A DNA stretch of 64,000 bases from Paguma larvata (taxonomy: Eukaryota > Chordata > Mammalia > Carnivora > Viverridae), in NCBI GenBank assembly GCA_030068075.1, contig CM057833.1, positions 45,465,587 through 45,529,586 on the forward strand. The letters are read 5' to 3'. A program made the translations under genes and the position numbers. Positions within the stretch are counted from its first letter, which is position 1, and every line of letters begins with the position of its first letter. This document shows positions 63,290 to 64,000 of the stretch, piece after piece. The notes beneath the pieces were generated by a model. The model was not told where the DNA came from and did no database searches. It saw only the letters and a list, made by a program, of their open reading frames with translations.

Positions 63290-63472
63290 AGCAAGTAGTA
63301 ATAATCCAAATAAACCTATGAAGCTGGTATAATTATTCTTTATAACATCTGAGAAACTGAGGTTCATAGGTGTGAAGTAAGATGCCCAAGGTCCTACAGT
63401 TGATAGAGGGACAGAGAGATGGTAAGATTAAAACTCTGGCCCCAAAGTCTTTGGTTTATCCACTAAACAACG
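63290..63472 (-). repeat. MIR SINE, inverted partner
   Basis: 'taaacctatgaagctggtat', 'acatctgagaaactgaggtt', 'gatgcccaaggtcctacagt', 'gtctttggtttatccactaa' match reverse MIR including the head complement. It forms an inverted pair with the copy at 63066. Confidence 0.88.
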
Positions 63473-63474
63473 AG

Positions 63475-64000
63475 GGCTCACAGGTGGAAATATACAAATG
63501 GAAACTATAAAGGATGTTACAGATGTCTGGTTGGAGATACCTGACTTCCTAATGATGTAGGTGCACTTTTATTAGGAGCAGAGTTTGGGAGGAGGCAGAA
63601 TTCTGGACAAACGCTATGCTATCCTGCAGGCAGAACTAGAGCACCTCAGGGACAGCAGGCTGGTCAGGGTCGTTGGCAGGATGTGCTTGCCCCTGGGGAG
63701 GCCACACCCCCACCCTGAGATCTGCTGGCAGGGGGCCATGGAGTGGGCCTCACCTTCTCATTACTTCCCTGCTGAGGGGGTAAGGGCTAATGGACTGTGG
63801 GTCCAGGGGGAGAAGTGAGCAGCTCCACACAGCTCACCCACCAGCATCCAAGCCTGATCCTGTGACCCGAGCTCCTCATGCAAGGCCATTACCCACTCCT
63901 GAGACTGCCGGCATTAAGATTCTCTCATTATTGGCCATGCAGATTGTTCCTGGCGATAATGAGGTGGCAAGAGAGGAGACTGTCCTGGGGGAACTTCAGA
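63475..64000. other. Anonymous sequence to the window end
   Basis: GC-richer stretch at 63580-63840 carrying a 77-codon frame (63585-63818) with no recognisable domain. 63880-64000 is repeat-poor with 'gccggcattaagattctctc' and 'ttcctggcgataatgaggtg'. No splice-flanked exon is evident. Confidence 0.4.

Noticed and set aside
1..64000. CRISPR array, bacterial operons, riboswitch, attachment sites or plasmid origin
   Set aside because: The repeat content (felid SINE, MIR, L2, MER5, MaLR) shows nuclear mammalian DNA. No direct-repeat/spacer array exists, and the tandem tracts are microsatellites.

Overview
This window is nuclear DNA of a placental mammal of the order Carnivora, almost certainly a cat (Felidae). 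The diagnostic feature is a set of about 14 tRNA-Lys-headed SINEs of the felid type: a GGGGCGCCTGGGTGGCTCAG head, an AGTTCGAGCCCC B box, a GGCTCAGAGCCTGGAGCCTGCTTC body, a CT-rich stretch and an (AAATA)n tail. Several have clear target-site duplications (TSDs). The rest of the repeat landscape (MIR, L2, MER5A and MER20 hAT elements, MaLR-type LTRs, L1 3' ends) is ordinary for a placental genome. The species and chromosome cannot be told from the sequence.

I found no protein-coding gene, recognisable exon, processed pseudogene, rRNA gene, functional tRNA gene or CpG island. The open frames are short (183 codons at most) and lie in SINEs, microsatellites, purine tracts or anonymous sequence. 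The window therefore looks like intergenic or deep intronic DNA. An unrecognised small exon or a lncRNA cannot be excluded by reading alone.

Layout. 1-16 kb: MIR and L2 remnants, five felid SINEs, an ERVL-like LTR split by a SINE (11.7-12.3 kb), a reversed MLT1 LTR (14.6-14.9 kb), and a 5'-truncated L1 inserted into a MIR (15.4-15.8 kb). 16-19 kb: MER5A and MER20, then a purine-rich tract (16.9-17.3 kb) facing a pyrimidine-rich tract (17.7-18.15 kb), then a MaLR-type LTR. 19-32 kb: dense MIRs, the best-preserved SINE (20.08-20.3 kb), and a repeat-poor block at 24.5-25.2 kb that resembles a conserved regulatory element. 32-45 kb: MIR and L2, DNA-transposon fossils (one split by a SINE with a 23-bp TSD), and a repeat-poor block near 43 kb. 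45-54 kb: full-length-like L2 and MIR, a Tigger-like element whose 3' terminal repeat has been taken over by a (GA)n/(GAAA)n microsatellite, a Z-DNA-type tract and LTR remnants. 54-64 kb: L2, MIR, a probable ERV LTR, a repeat-poor block at 58.9-59.5 kb, an older SINE subtype, and a head-to-head MIR pair at 63.1-63.5 kb.

Nothing here amounts to a new gene system. The most useful leads are the repeat-poor regulatory candidates, the purine/pyrimidine mirror region with its G-quadruplex motif, the microsatellite born inside a transposon end, and several nested insertions that give relative ages. Repeat families were named from memory of consensus sequences; boundaries are approximate unless a TSD is stated.
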